Shown here piece after piece: positions 62,036 to 64,000 of a stretch of 64,000 nt of DNA. The first letter of the stretch is position 1. Every line of letters starts with the position of its first letter. Position numbers and translations under genes: made by a program. Origin of the DNA: Actinacidiphila paucisporea (GTDB taxonomy: Bacteria; Actinomycetota; Actinomycetes; Streptomycetales; Streptomycetaceae); contig NZ_FRBI01000035.1 in assembly GCF_900142575.1 (NCBI RefSeq), positions 1 to 64,000 on the forward strand. The letters run 5' to 3'. A model generated the notes under the pieces. The model was not told the origin of the DNA. It did not search any database and saw only the letters and a program-made list of their open reading frames with translations.

Positions 62036-62521
62036 TCAGCGGGCGGGCGGTTGCAGCGGCAGGGCGGCCCAGATCACCTTGCCGCCGGTCGAGGTCTGCG
62101 CGACGTCGCAGCTGCCGCCCGCCTCGGTGGTGATCGTCTTGACCAGCAGCAGCCCGCGTCCGCCGGTCCTGCCGTGGTCGGCCTCCAGCGCCTTGGGGCG
62201 GTAGGGGTGCTGGTCCTCGACGGCGACCCGGATCCAGTCCTGGCCGACGGCGACCTCGACGCCCAGTTCCGGTGACAGCACCGCCGCGTGCCTGACGGCG
62301 TTGGTGACCAGCTCGGAGACGATCACCAGCAGCCCGTAGAGGATGTCGTCGTCGACCGGCACCGCCAGGTCGGCGACCAGGGCGCGCACCCCGTGCCGCA
62401 CCTGCGGGACCGAGGAGTCCACGGCGGGGGCCGTGAAGCGCCAGACACCCTCGTACGGTCCCGGCGCCGGAGCCTGATCGTGCGGGACGCTCCCGCGGAC
62501 CTCCATGACCGCACCCACCAT
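62036..62521 (-). CDS. RsbW-like ATP-binding protein (HATPase_c_2)
   Basis: A 161-residue single GHKL domain. N-box LLVIVSELVTNAVRHAAVLS is at about 65-84, G1 VAVEDQHPYRP and G2 GGRGLLLVKTITTEAGGS follow. Such proteins are anti-sigma or regulatory kinases in Streptomyces. The start is ATG 62521 or ATG 62506. It is a monocistronic, leftward gene between idi and the enoyl-CoA hydratase gene. Confidence 0.87.
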   Translation of the reverse strand: MVGAVMEVRGSVPHDQAPAPGPYEGVWRFTAPAVDSSVPQVRHGVRALVADLAVPVDDDILYGLLVIVSELVTNAVRHAAVLSPELGVEVAVGQDWIRVAVEDQHPYRPKALEADHGRTGGRGLLLVKTITTEAGGSCDVAQTSTGGKVIWAALPLQPPAR

Positions 62522-62749
62522 CGCCTTCGCGTACGTGTCCCCGCAGGCCCCGCCGGACTCCCGGTGGATTCCGCCTCATCGGATCGAGTGTCCGCAAAGC
62601 CGGGGCCGGGGCAGGCCGGAAACCGTAAGTCCGCACCTTTCAGCGTTTCGCGACCGGTGACGACCGGTAATGTCGCCGCGGCGACCGCTTCCGATCGCCC
62701 GCTGCCGCATTCGTGCCGTCCAGGCGCCCGTCCTGCCCGAGGAGTCGCC

Positions 62750-63541
62750 ATGACCGTGCCGCCGGGACTGACGGCCGCCGTAGCGGACGGCACCGCGACC
62801 GTCACGATCGCCAACCCGGCCCGCCGCAACGCCATGACACCCGCCATGTGGGCGGCGCTGCCCGGGCTGCTGGCGCCGCTCGCCGCGGATCCCGCGGTGC
62901 GGGTGCTGGTGCTGACCGGGGCCGGCGACACCTTCTGCGCGGGCGCCGACATCAGCGGCTTCACCGACGCGGCCGGGCTGCGCGCCGCGCAGGAGGCCGC
63001 GGTCGCGGCCGAGGAGGCGCTGGCTTCCTTCCCCAAGCCGACGCTCGCCGCCGTACGCGGCCACTGCGTCGGCGGCGGCTGCCAGCTCGCGGTGGCCTGC
63101 GACCTGCGCTTCGCAGCCGAGAGCGCGACCTTCGGGGTGACTCCGGCCCGGCTCGGCATCGTCTACCCGGCGTCCTCCACCCGGCGGCTGGTCCGGCTGA
63201 CCGGCCCGGCCACGGCGAAGCACCTGCTCTTCTCGGCCGAGCTGATCGACCACGAGCGGGCGCTGCGCACCGGCCTGGTCGACGAGGTGTGGCCGCCCGG
63301 CGCCCTCGCCGCCCGGGTCCGCGACTACGCCGCCCTGCTCGCCACCCGCTCCCGGCTGACCCAGCACGCGGCCAAGGACTTCACCGCCGACCCTCCCGCT
63401 CCGGGCCGCGAGCCCTACTGGTCCGCACAGGCCGCCGCCAGCCCCGACCCGCTGGAGGGCGCGACCGCCTTCCTCACCCGCCGCCCCCCGCGCTTCACCT
63501 GGACCCCGGACGGCACCTCCCCGCCGGACGGCGCCGCCTAG
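62750..63541 (+). CDS. Enoyl-CoA hydratase/isomerase family protein
   Basis: A 263-residue crotonase-fold protein, ATG 62750 behind GAGGAG. The oxyanion-hole segments are DTFCAGADISGF (near 63) and VGGGCQLAVACDLR (near 105). The first catalytic Glu of true hydratases, normally in a PE-x-LG motif, is not conserved: the sequence is FGVTPARLGIVYPASST. It may therefore be an isomerase, a hydrolase or a hydratase using another base. C-terminal DHERALRTGLVDEVWPPG is typical. Single gene. Confidence 0.9.
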   Translation: MTVPPGLTAAVADGTATVTIANPARRNAMTPAMWAALPGLLAPLAADPAVRVLVLTGAGDTFCAGADISGFTDAAGLRAAQEAAVAAEEALASFPKPTLAAVRGHCVGGGCQLAVACDLRFAAESATFGVTPARLGIVYPASSTRRLVRLTGPATAKHLLFSAELIDHERALRTGLVDEVWPPGALAARVRDYAALLATRSRLTQHAAKDFTADPPAPGREPYWSAQAAASPDPLEGATAFLTRRPPRFTWTPDGTSPPDGAA

Positions 63542-64000
63542 GGGCTGTCCCCGGCCAGCGCGGCGATCGCGCCGGGCGAGGCGGTGGCCGCGCCGCGCCG
63601 GTAGGCACGGTCGTACCCGTCGTCGCCGAGTGCCGAGCGCACCGCGGCTTCGCACCGCTCGCGCACCGCCTTCAGCTCCGGGGTGCCGCGCTGGGCGTGG
63701 CCGACACCGCGCCACAGGGTGCCGCTGGTGCCGTACGCGATCGCCGCCGCCTCCGGCCTGCCGTCCGCGGCGAGAGCGGCGGCGAGCACGTCGAGGCCGA
63801 GGGCCAGGCCGAAGGAGTCGCCGAGGGCGCGCTTGGCATTGAGCATCATGCGCGCGTGCCGCACCGCGTCGCCTGCGGCCGACCGGCCCAGTGCGATGAG
63901 CGCGAGCTGGTAGTCCAGGTAGGAGCGGGTCCACACCTCGTCCATGAGCACGCAGTGCTCCCGCAGTTCGTAGGCCGTGCGGCTCGCCCGGTCCAGGTCG
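63538..64000 (-). CDS. C-terminal part of a large AfsR/LuxR-type ATPase regulator, cut by window edge
   Basis: Continuous frame from the window edge to TAG at 63538, 154 residues seen. Helical repeats (SYLDYQLALIALGRSAAGDA, ALGLDVLAAALAADGRPEAA) are TPR-like. The end ALGDDGYDRAYRRGAATASP matches the C-terminus of AAA/TPR regulators of the SARP/LAL type in actinomycetes. It has convergent overlap of four bases with the enoyl-CoA hydratase gene. The DNA-binding and ATPase domains lie outside. Confidence 0.75.
   Translation of the reverse strand, partial: DLDRASRTAYELREHCVLMDEVWTRSYLDYQLALIALGRSAAGDAVRHARMMLNAKRALGDSFGLALGLDVLAAALAADGRPEAAAIAYGTSGTLWRGVGHAQRGTPELKAVRERCEAAVRSALGDDGYDRAYRRGAATASPGAIAALAGDSP

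Overview
The window is high-G+C actinobacterial DNA. Its layout fits Streptomyces or a close relative in the Streptomycetaceae: many GTG/TTG starts, 4-bp stop/start overlaps, DUF397/DUF5753 regulator pairs, DUF574 methyltransferases, a hopanoid operon and a nearby type I isopentenyl diphosphate isomerase. No species can be named from the sequence alone.

The left part (1 to about 16.9 kb) looks accessory. It starts inside an IS256-type transposase. Next comes a leftward block: a two-component system, an ABC-2 exporter with a small secreted protein, a YraQ/ArsP-type permease with a His-rich tail, a Met/His-rich lipoprotein and a small DUF6153-type membrane protein. A first tyrosine recombinase (8586-9974), a pentapeptide-repeat membrane protein and an alpha/beta-hydrolase fused to a seven-blade WD40 propeller follow. 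A broken transposase and a second tyrosine recombinase (15402-16628) then lead to a tRNA-Pro(GGG) gene whose 3' end faces the integrase. This is the usual arrangement of an element integrated in a tRNA gene; the far attachment site was not found.

From 17 to 31.9 kb there are a beta-galactosidase with a GNAT enzyme, a metallo-beta-lactamase-fold hydrolase, and a compact rightward operon that is the most unusual item here. It encodes a GntR regulator, a two-cluster ferredoxin resembling the beta subunit of APS reductase, and an ABC importer of the nitrate/sulfonate/taurine class whose binding lipoprotein carries a NosL-like C-terminal domain. It ends with an AprA-like flavoprotein fused to a HEAT-repeat domain. 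A DUF5302 protein and a saccharopine-dehydrogenase-like reductase follow.

From 32 to 40.5 kb lie three tandem DUF574 SAM-dependent methyltransferases, a DUF397/XRE pair divergent from an RsbW-like ATPase, an SGNH hydrolase, a GH36 alpha-galactosidase and a tyrosine phosphatase.

From 40.6 to 52.4 kb is a leftward hopanoid cluster: hpnC, hpnD, hpnE, a polyprenyl diphosphate synthase, shc, hpnG, hpnH, a hairpin, dxs and an hpnO-like aminotransferase. It covers DXP supply, C15 prenyl chains, squalene, hopene, side-chain addition and amination. From 52.7 to 60 kb a second leftward operon encodes a Wzm/Wzt-type exporter, a family 2 glycosyltransferase, two CDP-alcohol phosphatidyltransferases, a glycerol-1-phosphate-dehydrogenase-like enzyme and a LicC-like nucleotidyltransferase. 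Together these suggest synthesis and export of a phosphodiester-linked glycolipid or polymer. The right end holds a CDF metal exporter, idi, an RsbW-like ATPase, an enoyl-CoA hydratase-like protein and the C-terminus of a large regulator cut by the window edge.
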